Source: Rhyacichthys aspro (lineage: Eukaryota > Chordata > Actinopteri > Gobiiformes > Rhyacichthyidae). Taken from it: DNA of 64,000 nucleotides. The notes under the pieces were generated by a model that saw nothing but the letters and a program-made list of their open reading frames with translations, was not told the DNA's origin and did not search any database. Shown in pieces: positions 37,601-47,848 of this stretch (the stretch's first letter is position 1; every line of letters begins with the position of its first letter). The stretch covers positions 1,021,118 through 1,085,117 of the forward strand of contig CM072166.1 of NCBI GenBank assembly GCA_036850595.1, given 5' to 3'. The position numbers were made by a program, and so were the translations under genes.

Positions 37601-40600
37601 AATATTAGAAAGTTCGTGCACGGTCAGAGTCGGAGGCGAGTGGTGGAAAGTGAATTCAGCTTCAGTGAGTGTTCAACAACGATGGATCCCAGAATGACTG
37701 ACAGACACAAGGTCGTAACAGATTATTTTAATGCCAACTTTTGCTCTGAACTGTGAAGGTGGGAAAAGACTTCTTACTGTATTCTGGCCCTGACCCACAG
37801 TGTAGTTTCCTCCTGTTTCAGATCAGACGACCTCCATCAGTTCACAGTGAGTCAGAAGTGAGTCATGTTCAAATATTTGCTGATACAGTCTCATCGTTTC
37901 CAGCCCTTGACTCTGTTCTCGGCTCAGAACTCCACATAAATCTGCTGCAGTGGTTTGAATCTGACACGGCGCTTTCACCGAGACTTGGACTGGACTTGTC
38001 TCTGGCTCAGTCCTGGATCTGCAGCTGTGTTTAGTCACATCCAAAGACACCAGATTTCACACAAACAGGAAACTGCTTATTTGTGTTTTACAGCAAAGAG
38101 GCTCTGGTATTTTCCATTTTCCAATAACTGTACATCTACTTTATTCTGGATTTGAAGCACTTTCCAGCAGCAGAACGCCTCAGAATGATTAGATTTTACA
38201 AAGATGGAGGACAAAGTGGGATCCTCAGAGAAATCCAGACCCATCTGAGGTTTTTATCTAAAATGGGACGAGCAGCTTTTGCCGCTGAAAGAAAAAGAAC
38301 TTTGACAACAACAATTTCTCTGTTCTTGCACCAGCCTTAAGTGATCATATTCAGTCTGTGCTTCTGTTACAGAGTGAGGTAGATAAGTAACACAATGGGG
38401 CTAAATGGAGGACATGAAGAAACTGGTTTAGTCCTAGTTTGACCATTTTTAGACTAAATTTAGTCCAGATTTACTCCTTGGTTTATCGACAAAAGCTGAG
38501 ACTGTGGCTTGTTTTCATTCTGAATTTTACATCAAGAGAAAAAACCCCATCTCTACTTTCATGTTCTTTTTCTGATGTATATTTAACACACGACTGTAGT
38601 AACTCTTCTGCTGGAGTTTGTTTTTCCCGAGTCAGTCGTCACCTGTGAACACGCTCAGGTCTCTGTCGAGTTTAAAGCCTGACGTCAGGTTCTGGAGCTG
38701 GATCTGTGGAGAAAACTGGGTCAGGCTCGTTACTTAACACAGGAAATGTCTAACATGTGTCTGTCAGCGGAGAGCGCTCTGCTCTGCGTCTCGTTCGAGG
38801 GAAGTAGGTCAGTGGGACTCCGGCGTTTCAGAAGTTTAGGGTCACCTCGGAGTCAAACGTGGACAGAAACAGCACACGGTTTTATTATTTCAAACATGAA
38901 AACACAGACAGGAGGACAGTGGGAAGTGAGAGAAGTGAGAGAAGTGAGAGAAGTGAAGGCTGGCTCCACATGAACTCGCTATTGACTCTCATCTTGAAAT
39001 CATCATCAAATGTAAAGTGAATATTTATCTTCAAACTTAAGGCCGTTCTATTCTGCTTTTGGAGCCATTTATGTGTTTGTGTGTCCATTTGACAGATATC
39101 TGAACCAAATTCTGTTTTTTTGTGCAATAAGATGAGAGTTAGAAGACTTTAGTGAAGCCAAGCAGCGAAAAACAAAACCTGTTTTGTTTGTAATGTCTTG
39201 GTGCTGGACTCGTCTGGAAGATGTTGAGTGAGTTTGGCGTCAGATGCTTTTGGAAGAGTCTCTGCTGTGGGTCACATGATCAAGAAGCTAAAGGCGGCTA
39301 AGGCTAAGGCTCCAGTGTTTAAAGAAGAATCCTTTATTAGCACCATTTCTCAAAAACTGTTTGCCTTCTGCTTTACTTTCTCTTAAATATAAAAACCACT
39401 GATAACTGTGTGAAGCATGTATTTTCTACAAGCATAGGCCCAATCCCAGGGACCATGAACGGTAAGACATTTCCCAGCATGCAGTTCGTGATTTTTCTAG
39501 TTTAATACACCATTTTAGACAGTTTTAGATAACTGTTAGAACAGCATTTCCACTGAACGTGAAAAACACAAACCACTGATGAACATATTGGGCCTTTCCT
39601 GATGAGACTGCTTTTCCAGACTGTATTTTTTGACCCTGAGCTTGTCCTGCAAAACCCAAAATCTAAATTTCCATCCAACTTTGGTCACGTTTTCAACGTT
39701 CAAATGCATCGGCCTTTTCCTCCAAATTCACTTCATATTTTACCTTTTAATGAGTGCTGTAATGTTTCCAGAGTGAGTGGTTTAAGGCTCTCTTCAGTAA
39801 AAGCCCGCTCTGTTCAGGGATTAAGTGTTCGGCATTAAACAGATTATTACCAATAAACGTCCCGCAGCGGCTCGTACCGAACAGAAAAACAGATCTTTAT
39901 GAGCCTCTGAACCTCTGCAGTCACCGTTTCACTGAAAAACACTGAATGGACAAGTCCAAACTAAAGCAGGACTAAGCCTCTGTCCTTCCTCGTTACACAA
40001 GCCTTAACCATCTCGGTCTAAGTGGAATCACGAAGCGTTTGGACTTGTTCGGTTAACTCTGGGTTTCTCTGTGAAACTACACTGAACTTTGTCGAATGAA
40101 AGAACAGCTCCTGAACAATCCTGTAATTATCTCTGTCTCATTAAACACTGAGTCGAAGCATTACCAACATTTATCCATGTTTCATTTGCTCCTGTTTCTC
40201 TATATTTAACTTTTTTGAGCTGTTTCTCTGTAAAATAAGACATATTTCCAACAGAATAACCCATTTCCTTGGTTTATTTCCTTGTTTCTTCGTTGTTGAC
40301 ATCAGTGTCGACCAATGGGAGCGCTCCTTTTTACCTGAAGTGAGCTGTGATTGGAAACTGTCCATAGTTCAGGGTGAACCTTGCCTCAGGCTCAAATCTG
40401 CAGGACAGACTCCAGTGACTCACGAGCCTTAATGGGAACAGGTGGAAGAATGAATGAACGAACGTGACTGGCCTTTGGGTGATTCAACTCAAACTAAACA
40501 AAGGAGTGAAAAAGTCGCTCTAATCCGACTAATCCCTGTTTAATGTTTGCTCTAAGTTCGTGCTCCAGCTGCTCATAAAGAAACGTTTTCCTTTTCTGAG

Positions 40601-43600
40601 GCTCATTTCTCGTCCTTGATTAGTTCCTGAGGCTTGTTCTTCGTGAGCCCGTCCTCTTCTGGATCTCAACCTCACACCGAGACTTTTCATTTAGATTTGT
40701 CTGAATCTGTTAAAGGTTGATGTTTGGTCTGAATGAAAAGCTTCAGTGTGGACGGTGGTTAAATAACAGTTTATGAAAGTGTTTGGTAAACGGGGCGTGT
40801 CCTCGGGTCTGTGTGGGCCTGCCCCAGTCTGACCTTTACTGTGGTGCGTTCAAAGCCTCCTGTTGTTGTTGTTGAAGTGAACGCTGACTCAGCTGTGAAC
40901 AGGAAGCGTGTGCAGCTGTTCCACCTGCAGACGCTCATAAAAGAAGCTCTTCAGGAAACACGGAGGAGATTAAAGTGGAAATGTCAGCGTTACGTTTGGG
41001 AAATGAACACAGCTCTGACGAGAAGAGAAACTGCTCTTGTTTAGTTCTGAATTTAATCCAGTCTTGATCCTGGGTTTAGTTTGGTTTTTTGGCCTTATTT
41101 AAATACTCTTTAAACAGACTCTACCTGATATTGTTTAGTCCTGGTTTAGTCCTGGTTTAGTCCTGGTTTAGTCCTGGTTTAGTCCTGGGTTAGACCTGGT
41201 TTAGTCCTGGTTTAGTCCTGGTTTAGTCCTGGTTTAGTCCTGCTTTAGTCCTGGTTTAGTCCTGGTTTAGTCCTGGTTTAGACCTGGTTTAGTCCTGGTT
41301 TAAACCTGGTTTAGACCTGGTTTAGTCCTGCTTTAGTCCTGCTTTAGCCCTGGTTTAGTCCTGGTTTAGTCCTGGTTTAGTCCTGGTTTAGTCCTGGTTT
41401 AGACCTGGTTTAGTCCTGGTTTAGTCCTGGTTTAGTCCTGGTTTAGTCCTGGTTTAGACCTGGTTTAGTCCTGGTTTAGTCCTGGTTTAGTCCTGGTTTA
41501 GTCCTGGTTTAGTCCTGGTTTAGTCCTGGTTTAGTCCTGGTTTAGACCTGGTTTAGTCCTGGTTTAGTCCTGGTTTAGTCCTGCTTTAGTCCTGGTTTAG
41601 TCCTGGTTTAGTCCTGGTTTAGACCTGGTTTAGTCCTGGTTTAGTCCTGGTTTAGACCTGCTTTAGTCCTGGTTTAGTCCTGGTTTAGTCCTGGTTTAGT
41701 CCTGGTTTAGTCCTGGTTTAGTCCTGGTTTAGTCCTGGTTTAGTCCTGGTTTAGTCCTGGTTTAGACCTGGTTTAGTCCTGGTTTAGACCTGGTTTAGTC
41801 CTGCTTTAGTCCTGCTTTAGCCCTGGTTTAGTCCTGGTTTAGTCCTGGTTTAGTCCTGGTTTAAACCTGGTTTAGTCCTGGTTTAGACCTGGTTTAGTCC
41901 TGGTTTAGTCCTGGTTTTGTCCTGGTTTAGTCCTGGTTTAAACCTGGTTTAGTCCTGGTTTAGTCCTGGTTTAGTCCTGGTTTAGTCCTGCTTCAGTCCT
42001 GGTTTAGTCCTGCTTCAGTCCTGGTTTAGTCCTGGTTTAGTCCTGGTTTTGTCCTGGTTCAGTCCTGGTTTAGACCTGGTGTAGTCCTGGTTTAGTCCTG
42101 GTTTAGTCCTGGTTTAAACCTGGTTTAGTCCTGCTTCAGTCCTGGTTTAAACCTGGTTTAGTCCAGGTTTAGTCCTGATCAGACCCTCTCTCTGACCCGT
42201 CTGGACCCTCTCTCTGTCCCAGATGAAGCTGCCCGTCCTGCTGTTGGGCCGCTCCGCAGACCTCCGTCCCGGTGAGTTCGTGGTGGCCATCGGGAGCCCG
42301 TTCTCTCTGCAGAACACCGTCACCACTGGGATCGTCAGCACCACCCAGAGAGGAGGCAAGGAGCTGGGCCTGAGGAACTCCGACATGGACTACATCCAGA
42401 CCGACGCCATCATCAACGTGAGTCCGACCGGAAGACACAGTTTATCCTCAGGGTTCAACACAGAATGAACGCTACTAACGTGTTTTGTTTTTTATTTTAC
42501 AGTACGGTAACTCTGGAGGGCCACTGGTGAACCTGGTGAGTCCAGACTGAGGTCATGTTTGGCCCCGTTTCTGCAGCTGAGGCTCATTAACAGTGTTTTC
42601 AGTCAAATATGTGGAAACAGACTGTAACTGGATTCAGATGAAAATGTGGAGAGTCACAGAGAGGCCACTGGGACAAAGTGACACCGATCTGACACAGAGA
42701 CCGGCTTTAGTCTGGTTTAATCCAGTTTTAATCCAGGTTTAAGTGTAGTTTTAGGTCAATATAGTGTTGGTTTAGTCCATATCTCAGCCGAGGTTTAATC
42801 TTGCTTTAAATCGGGTTTTAGTTTCAAGTTTAATCCTGGTTCAGTCTTTGTTTAGACTTGGTTTAGATTTTAGTCCTTGGTTGGGTCCAGTTAGATCTGG
42901 TTTAAAGTAGTTTTGGACTTGGTGTTAGTCCTGGTTTTAGTCTTGGTTTTAGTCCTGGTCTGGATCTGATATAAATCTGGTTTTGGTCCAAATTGAATCC
43001 AAGTTTAAATGTAATTCACTTTTAGTTTAGACCTAATTCAGTTTTATATATCTCTCTGTGTTGCATTCAGGTGTATTAGTACTTTACAGTATTGTGGTGT
43101 TGCGTTCAGGTGCACTGGTTGATCACAGTGCTGTGTTGCAGGACGGGGAGGTGATCGGGATCAACACTCTGAAGGTCACAGCTGGAATCTCTTTCGCGAT
43201 TCCTTCAGACAAAATCCGACAGTTCCTCTCAGAGTCTCACGACCGACAGGCCAAAGGTACCAGAAATCCATCTAAAACCTGTTCAAATCCATCTAAAACC
43301 TGTTCAAATCCAAATGAAACCTGTTCAAATACAACTAAAACCTGTTGAAAGCCAATTTAAATCTGTTTAAAACCATCTAAAACTTGTTTAAATCTGACTA
43401 AAACCTGATTAAATTGATAATTTAATTTAAACCTCTTCAAATTAATTTAAAACTGTTCAAATCCATCCAAAACTTGTACAAATTAATCTAAAACCTGTTG
43501 AAATCCATCTAAAACCTGTTCAAATCCAAATAAAACCATCAGCCTTTAGGAATTTTCCTCTTATTGAGTTAAAAAAAAGATGAAAAAGACTAAAAAAACA

Positions 43601-44230
43601 CCATAATGTCTAAATACATATGTACATATAAAGAGTTTTTGGGATATTTACTACAGCAAAACACAGAATTTGTCTGAGATTTAAAGAAATATATGTTGCT
43701 TTCTTAATTTTTCAGGTAAAACTGCACCAAAGAAAAAGTACATTGGAGTCAGAATGATGAGCCTCACTCCGTCGTGAGTAAAACGCAGCTCAAAGTGTGA
43801 ACGTGCATTAACTACGGTGAGTTTTCTTTTTTACGATGGTTTTCAAACTCTGGTTTCTGCTCAGTTTGGCGAAGGAGCTGAAGGAGCGTCATTCCGATTT
43901 CCCAGACGTCACTTCAGGAGCGTACGTCATCGAGGTCATCAGCAAGACTCCGGCCGAGGCGTGAGTCCACGGCTCGTTTTTGTTCTAAACTCACAGATTC
44001 GACCAGTTCCTTTTTGTTTTGATCCTTCTCTTTCCTGATTGTCCCGTTTGTTCTGGTCCAGAGCCGGTCTTCAGGAGAGCGACGTCATCATCAGTATAAA
44101 CGGAGAACGCGTCACTTCGGCGAGTGACGTCAGCGCCGCCATAAAACGTGACGAGTCGCTGCGAACCGTGGTGCGCCGCGGAAACGAGGACGTGATCCTG
44201 AACATCGCCCCCGAGGAGATCGACCCTTGA
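28605..44230 (+). CDS. htra1: htra1, secreted serine protease
   Basis: Secreted HtrA protease acting on extracellular matrix and TGF-beta-family signalling. Ten exons: 28605-29055, 33353-33452, 35061-35175, 35283-35372, 42223-42417, 42503-42535, 43142-43256, 43716-43773, 43865-43960 and 44062-44230; total 1422 nt, 473 aa (human 480). I chose the ATG at 28605 because a Leu-rich signal peptide (MHLSLPLLLPLLLPLVLLPR) follows at once; in-frame upstream ATGs precede the TATA box. Domains: signal about 1-23, IGFBP-type about 33-96, Kazal-type about 104-149, trypsin-like about 185-360, PDZ about 375-470. Triad: H213 (TNAHVV), D243 (ADIAL), S321 (GNSGGPLV). It ends PEEIDP like the human protein. In the IGFBP signature the usual GCGCCxxC is DRCDCCPVC, with Asp for Gly. 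Confidence 0.97.
29140..29400 (+). repeat. decayed 11-bp family tract, htra1 intron 1
   Basis: Loose ACTAAACCAGG and GGTCTAAACC units beginning about 90 nt after the donor of exon 1. Units are heavily diverged compared with 31840-32270. Confidence 0.6.
29600..30060 (+). repeat. TGGTCTGGTCCTGGTC minisatellite, htra1 intron 1
   Basis: About 460 bp of TGGTCCTGGTCTGG with interspersed TGAGTCCTCTC units. It creates long open frames on both strands (DQDQTRTRPGP-type and mirror), which are low-complexity artefacts. Confidence 0.93.
30480..31145 (+). repeat. 21-bp minisatellite, htra1 intron 1 (best-preserved array of this family)
   Basis: About 31 units of AAATCCAACTAAAACCTGTTC with two variants, AAATCCAGTTAAAACCTGTTC and AAATCCAGCCTAAACCTGTTC, arranged in a higher-order pattern of several units. 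Immediately left (30405-30465) is TGGCCCGGGGCCC..GATGTGGCCCTCAGC, like the end of the hAT-like remnant at 51985-52255. Confidence 0.95.
31840..32270 (+). repeat. 11-bp minisatellite (CCAGGACTAAA), htra1 intron 1, sense orientation
   Basis: About 39 nearly perfect units of CCAGGACTAAA or CCAGGTCTAAA. It is followed 330 bp later by the opposite orientation at 32605-33310, forming an inverted pair. Confidence 0.97.
32605..33310 (-). repeat. 11-bp minisatellite (TTTAGTCCTGG), htra1 intron 1, inverted orientation
   Basis: About 64 units of TTTAGTCCTGG or TTTAGACCTGG. It ends about 43 nt upstream of htra1 exon 2 (33353). Complementary to both 31840-32270 and 33615-33905. Confidence 0.97.
33615..33950 (+). 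repeat. 11-bp minisatellite with internal inversion, htra1 intron 2
   Basis: About 26 units of CCAGGTCTAAA or CCAGGACTAAA to about 33905, then an abrupt switch to TCCTGGTTTAG units (33907-33950), giving a near-perfect palindrome with no spacer. The sense part begins about 160 nt after exon 2. Confidence 0.95.
34140..34300 (+). repeat. 10-bp minisatellite (CAAACTGAAC), htra1 intron 2
   Basis: About 16 units of CAAACTGAAC or CAAACTGAGC, nearly perfect. A further short array of ACCGGGTTAG / ACCAGGGTTAG lies at 34530-34660, and a diverged 11-bp tract at 34665-35040 leads to exon 3. Confidence 0.9.
34530..34660 (+). repeat. GACCGGGTTA minisatellite, htra1 intron 2
   Basis: About 13 units of GACCGGGTTA and GACCAGGGTTA. 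Local; not seen elsewhere in the window. Confidence 0.9.
35176..35215 (+). repeat. short GGACCAGACC repeat starting at htra1 exon 3 donor
   Basis: The donor AAG|GTACCGGACC runs directly into four or five units of GGACCAGACC. This is the smallest example of an array that abuts a splice donor. Confidence 0.8.
35475..35765 (+). repeat. dispersed repeat family C, copy 2, in htra1 intron 4
   Basis: Same unit as 25435-25765, with a larger ACCAACCAAGACCAGCCAAG tandem core, then AAAAACCTGCCTC, TTTCACCAAACACTGACCTC and GAGTCTGGACCTGG. Confidence 0.7.
35766..41090 (+). other. htra1 intron 4, non-array part
   Basis: About 5.3 kb. It contains a short TCGGTTCTGA repeat (35900-35945), a GAGAAGTGA repeat (38925-38955) and a copy of dispersed family A (40105-40365). 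Open frames up to about 120 aa have no splice support or similarity that I recognise. Confidence 0.5.
40105..40365 (+). repeat. dispersed repeat family A, copy 2
   Basis: Shares CCTGTAATTATCTCTGTCTC, ATTAAACACTGAGTCGAA and AACATTTATCCATGTTTCAT with copies at 640-840, 49335-49570 and 58625-58985, and GTCGACCAATGGGAGCGCTC with the copy at 44700-45225. Confidence 0.65.
41125..42175 (-). repeat. 11-bp minisatellite (TTTAGTCCTGG), htra1 intron 4 (longest array)
   Basis: About 95 units of TTTAGTCCTGG, TTTAGACCTGG and TTTAGTCCTGC. It ends about 45 nt upstream of exon 5 (42223), which carries part of the protease core. Confidence 0.97.
42710..43040 (-). repeat. decayed 11-bp family tract, htra1 intron 6
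   Basis: Scattered TTTAGTCCTGGTTT-like units, much diverged, filling most of the intron between exons 6 and 7. Confidence 0.55.
43257..43530 (+). repeat. 21-bp family tract starting at htra1 exon 7 donor
   Basis: The donor AAAG|GTACCAGA is followed within about 10 nt by AAATCCATCTAAAACCTGTTC units, about 12 in all, increasingly diverged. Confidence 0.8.
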
Positions 44231-44640
44231 CGAAACCGACACATCACACGGCGGCGTTCGACCAGTGACTGACGCTTTGACCAAACGTTAAGGACGAGAT
44301 GGAGCCGCTGCGTTTGAGGGAACTGTAAATATTAGCACTTTTACTGCAAGTCTTCCACTTAACACACTGTCTACACTTAAAGGCTGCGTCCACACTGAGG
44401 CGTTTTCACTTTAAAACTAAAAATCAATCTCAATTCAACTAAAAACGGAAATAAATGACTGTTAAGTAAAAATAGTCCAATGAAACGTACCAGTGTGGAC
44501 GGTCCCTAACCCTCTCTCTGCAGATGTTAATCCGACTAACTCCGTAGTTCTGTTCAGTTTTGTTCTCTGTAAAATATTTTTATAATGTATTTTTGTTTTA
44601 TTTGTGTTTGTTCAAAGGGAATAAAGTTATTTTTAAAAGA
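44231..44640 (+). terminator. htra1: htra1 3' UTR and poly(A) signal
   Basis: AATAAA at 44620-44625, about 390 nt after the stop, followed by a TTTTAAAAGAGTGGG stretch. Cleavage is expected near 44640. Confidence 0.6.
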
Positions 44641-44699
44641 GTGGGCACTGTTTACTCTTTTGACATTACAACTGCAGCTTGATGTTACACATTTAAGTT

Positions 44700-45225
44700 C
44701 ATGAAGTTTAATATAAAACAGCTTCAGGACCAAATTTTCCTCCTAAATACTAATACATTACACCAAACTGAAGTTTAGAGCTAAACTTCTCCGACTTCTG
44801 CGACATTTATCCCCTCATTAAACAAACCTTTTCTCTGTTAAAATACGTATCCAGAGCTGATTAACCACTTTCTCTGCTTTTTTCTTTCTTTCTTTGTTCA
44901 TTTGGTGAAGACGGTGCACATTAATGAACACTTCAAGTGTAAATGTGCTGGATTCAGCTCGAAGCTAATGTTCAACAAAAACATAACCTCAACAAACAGA
45001 CATAACAGCAAATACAACACTATATAACATTTCAGTTCAATAAATAAAGACTGTTTTATGGTTCTGTATAAAGTCCTGATCAGACTTCACAAATGTCACA
45101 GGTTTGATTAGTTTTTAACCACTTTTTAAGCTGTTTTTTAAAAGCAGTGAATGTGTCAGTGTCGACCAATGAGAGCGCTCCTTTTTCCAGAAGTGAGCAG
45201 TGATTGGCCAAAGCTTACTGCCGTA
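44700..45225 (+). repeat. dispersed repeat family A, copy 3
   Basis: Shares ACCAAACTGAAGTTTAGAG with 58750-58775, and GTCGACCAATGAGAGCGCTC plus CCAGAAGTGAGCAGTGATTG with 40305-40355. It looks like a full or near-full copy interrupted by unrelated sequence. Confidence 0.55.
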
Positions 45226-45954
45226 CTGATCATTCTCATCCATTGAAATCATTGATAATAAAGTCTCTATGTCATCTTTAGGTCTCGTTTTTTTCACACA
45301 AAAGTTGCATTAAACCATCGTTTAAATCTAAATAAATTTGTTATTTGTCCCGTTAGATCAATCCTACCCCAGCTGTTGTAGATTGTTGTTTAATGACCTT
45401 ACAGTGTTTTTATGGAGGACATTTGGTCTGGTTTTACGTAACTCTAACACTCACTCATGTAGAAGGCTGCTCTGATGCACTACACCATTAAAACAGTCTT
45501 AAGAGCTTAGATCAGCTTTGTTTCAGTTCAAAATCCACTCTATGACTTAATTTGACCACATACGTAGCTGGATTTGAACATTTTTTTACTGGATGTTGTG
45601 CTTTATTGTCGTTGGAAACCTAAAGTACAATAATAATCATTGGTAGAGCTCATTCTCTGGCCTGGGACTCTGGGCGTTTATCAGATGTTCTCTGATGGAG
45701 CCCTGTTTGTTCAGAGCCGTTAGAGACTGAGTTATATAAAAGAGTGAGATCATTCGATTCAACAGGCTCCACATACTTCAGCCTCCAACGTGAGAACAGC
45801 CATTAATCACAAGAAAACATCTTCCAGGGATTGTTCTGTTCAAGAAAAAAGATGATCATTAAATGTATGTTCATTCAGCTCTAATCCTCAACAAACGAGA
45901 GCCAAAACTCAGAACAATCAATTATCTTATGAAATGAATTAGTGAATAGAGTTA

Positions 45955-46115
45955 TAGTCTGTTTAGATGGATTTGAACAAGTTTTTGTTGGATTTGAACA
46001 AGTTTTTGTTGGATTTGAACAGGTTTTAGATGGATTTGAACAGGTTTTAGATGGATTTGAACTGGTTTTAGATGGACTTGAACAAGTTTCAGTTGGATTT
46101 CAATCACATTTATTG
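45955..46115 (-). repeat. 21-bp family array, intergenic
   Basis: About seven units of GGATTTGAACAAGTTTTTGTT / GGATTTGAACAGGTTTTAGAT, the reverse complement of the family at 30480-31145. Confidence 0.85.
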
Positions 46116-47848
46116 TATTTGTTCATGAAATCTTAAAGGTTAAACAAGTTTTTGCAACAAAGAAAGCAAGAGAAAACTTTAAATCCAACTAAAACTCGTT
46201 CAAATGCAACTAAAACCCCATTAGTTTTATTTTTTTTAATTTTTGGATGAATGAATCTGGGCCAAATTTGAGTCCCATTTACCAGACTGAGAGTTAAGTC
46301 CTGGTTTAGTCCTAATGCTGGGTTTAGACCTAATTTAGTCCTGGATTAGTCCTGGTTTAGTCCTAAACTTAGTCCTCTTTTGATTTGAAGCTATTCCTAG
46401 TCTCTATTTTAATAAAGGAACATGAAAGCTTGACCCGGTGGAACTCCCCTGAGGCTGAAGAATCTGTGGTTTTTCCCGTCAACGTTGAGTCAGATCTGGG
46501 TCAAACTCCAGAGTCAGATCCCGAACCAGGACACATCTGAGAGGAATCTGGAACCAGCCTCTGCTTCAACACGAACAGGACAGTAACCGAAGTGAGTCAG
46601 CAGCAGAGGAGCAGGGCCAAACATCTGCAGAAAAACCAGGTCAAGACCAGCCCAGGCTTTTAGCTCCGACTAAAAGGGAAATTAAGAACTATTACTTCTT
46701 CATTTTCTGTCCGTGCTTCTGTTACGAGTCGCACGGCTGGTGTCTGTCCCAGTTCGCCTCCGATATTTCTCTTCATTTCTGATTTAAAGTGTCGTCTGGA
46801 GCTGATTATATTTCACAAAAACAGAACTCACATCTGCATTAAATAGATTTTATTGGTTTATGACAGAGACGTTATTAAAACCAATATTATCTGAGTAAAA
46901 ACAGTCACTTTTAGAGGCTTATGTTACAGATATTTACAGTTACACAGTGTTTAAACATGAGGCTAAACCAGGACTCAAGCAATTTGAGGCAAAATGTGAG
47001 GCCCTTGAAAAATTTAACAGTGAAACCAGAAGCAAACCGTCAGAGAAAATGGGTTAAAACATTGATTTGAAACTGGTGAATTGACTCAAATTAAATCAAA
47101 CAAATGCAATTGCAGTATTTTATGAGTGGGTCCTGACACAGCAAAAAAGAAAAACTGTGACTGAATCATTTACTCAGTTCATTTTGTGAGTTATTTGCCT
47201 CTAAAACTGCTCTCCAAATTAAAAAAAAGAACAGTCTGCCACTTCAAAAAATAAATATCCACTTGAGTCATTTCACACTGCAATCATTTTACAGTTGTTT
47301 ATTGATTACTGTACTTATATTGTGTTCACGGCTATTTCTGAGATCATTTGCACTGGTTTTGATTAATAGCTGCTCCACAAAAATGAACAAGTCTATTTTT
47401 ATTACCCAAACTTTTTCCCAAAACAAAGTGTGTTCAACAAAAAGCAGCAAAACTAACACAAAGCAGGTGGGCCTTTGTGAAGCAGTCGGTTCAAAGCCAT
47501 GATTCACCAGATTTTTTGAAAGATTATCCTGTTTAAAGGGTTTAAAATGTGTATTTACTTAAATCAGTTTCATCTGTGAGTGAAGAATGGCATAAAACCA
47601 AACTTTTGTAGGAAAAAAAAATCACTGATGTGGACTGCACTAGTTGTAGTCTTTAAATCCAGTCTGTGTTAAATGGTCATTATCTGTAAGTCACTCAGTC
47701 TTCTCCATTAACCCTGTTGTGTTACTTATTGACCTCACTCTGTAACAGAACCTCAGAGAGCTCCATCTGCCTCTGGACTCTACAGACCTTTATCCGGAGA
47801 CATTAGTGGACGTTAAAAGCGAAGGTTAGAGTCTCCTTTTACACATGT

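Larger units (their letters stand above)
44641..47848. other. intergenic region between convergent htra1 and c10orf88
   Basis: About 3.2 kb. It includes a copy of dispersed family A (44700-45225), a 21-bp family array (45955-46115) and a short 11-bp tract (46290-46380). The left part of 47.0-47.8 kb is probably c10orf88 3' UTR, but I could not place its poly(A) site with confidence. No other gene is seen. Confidence 0.5.
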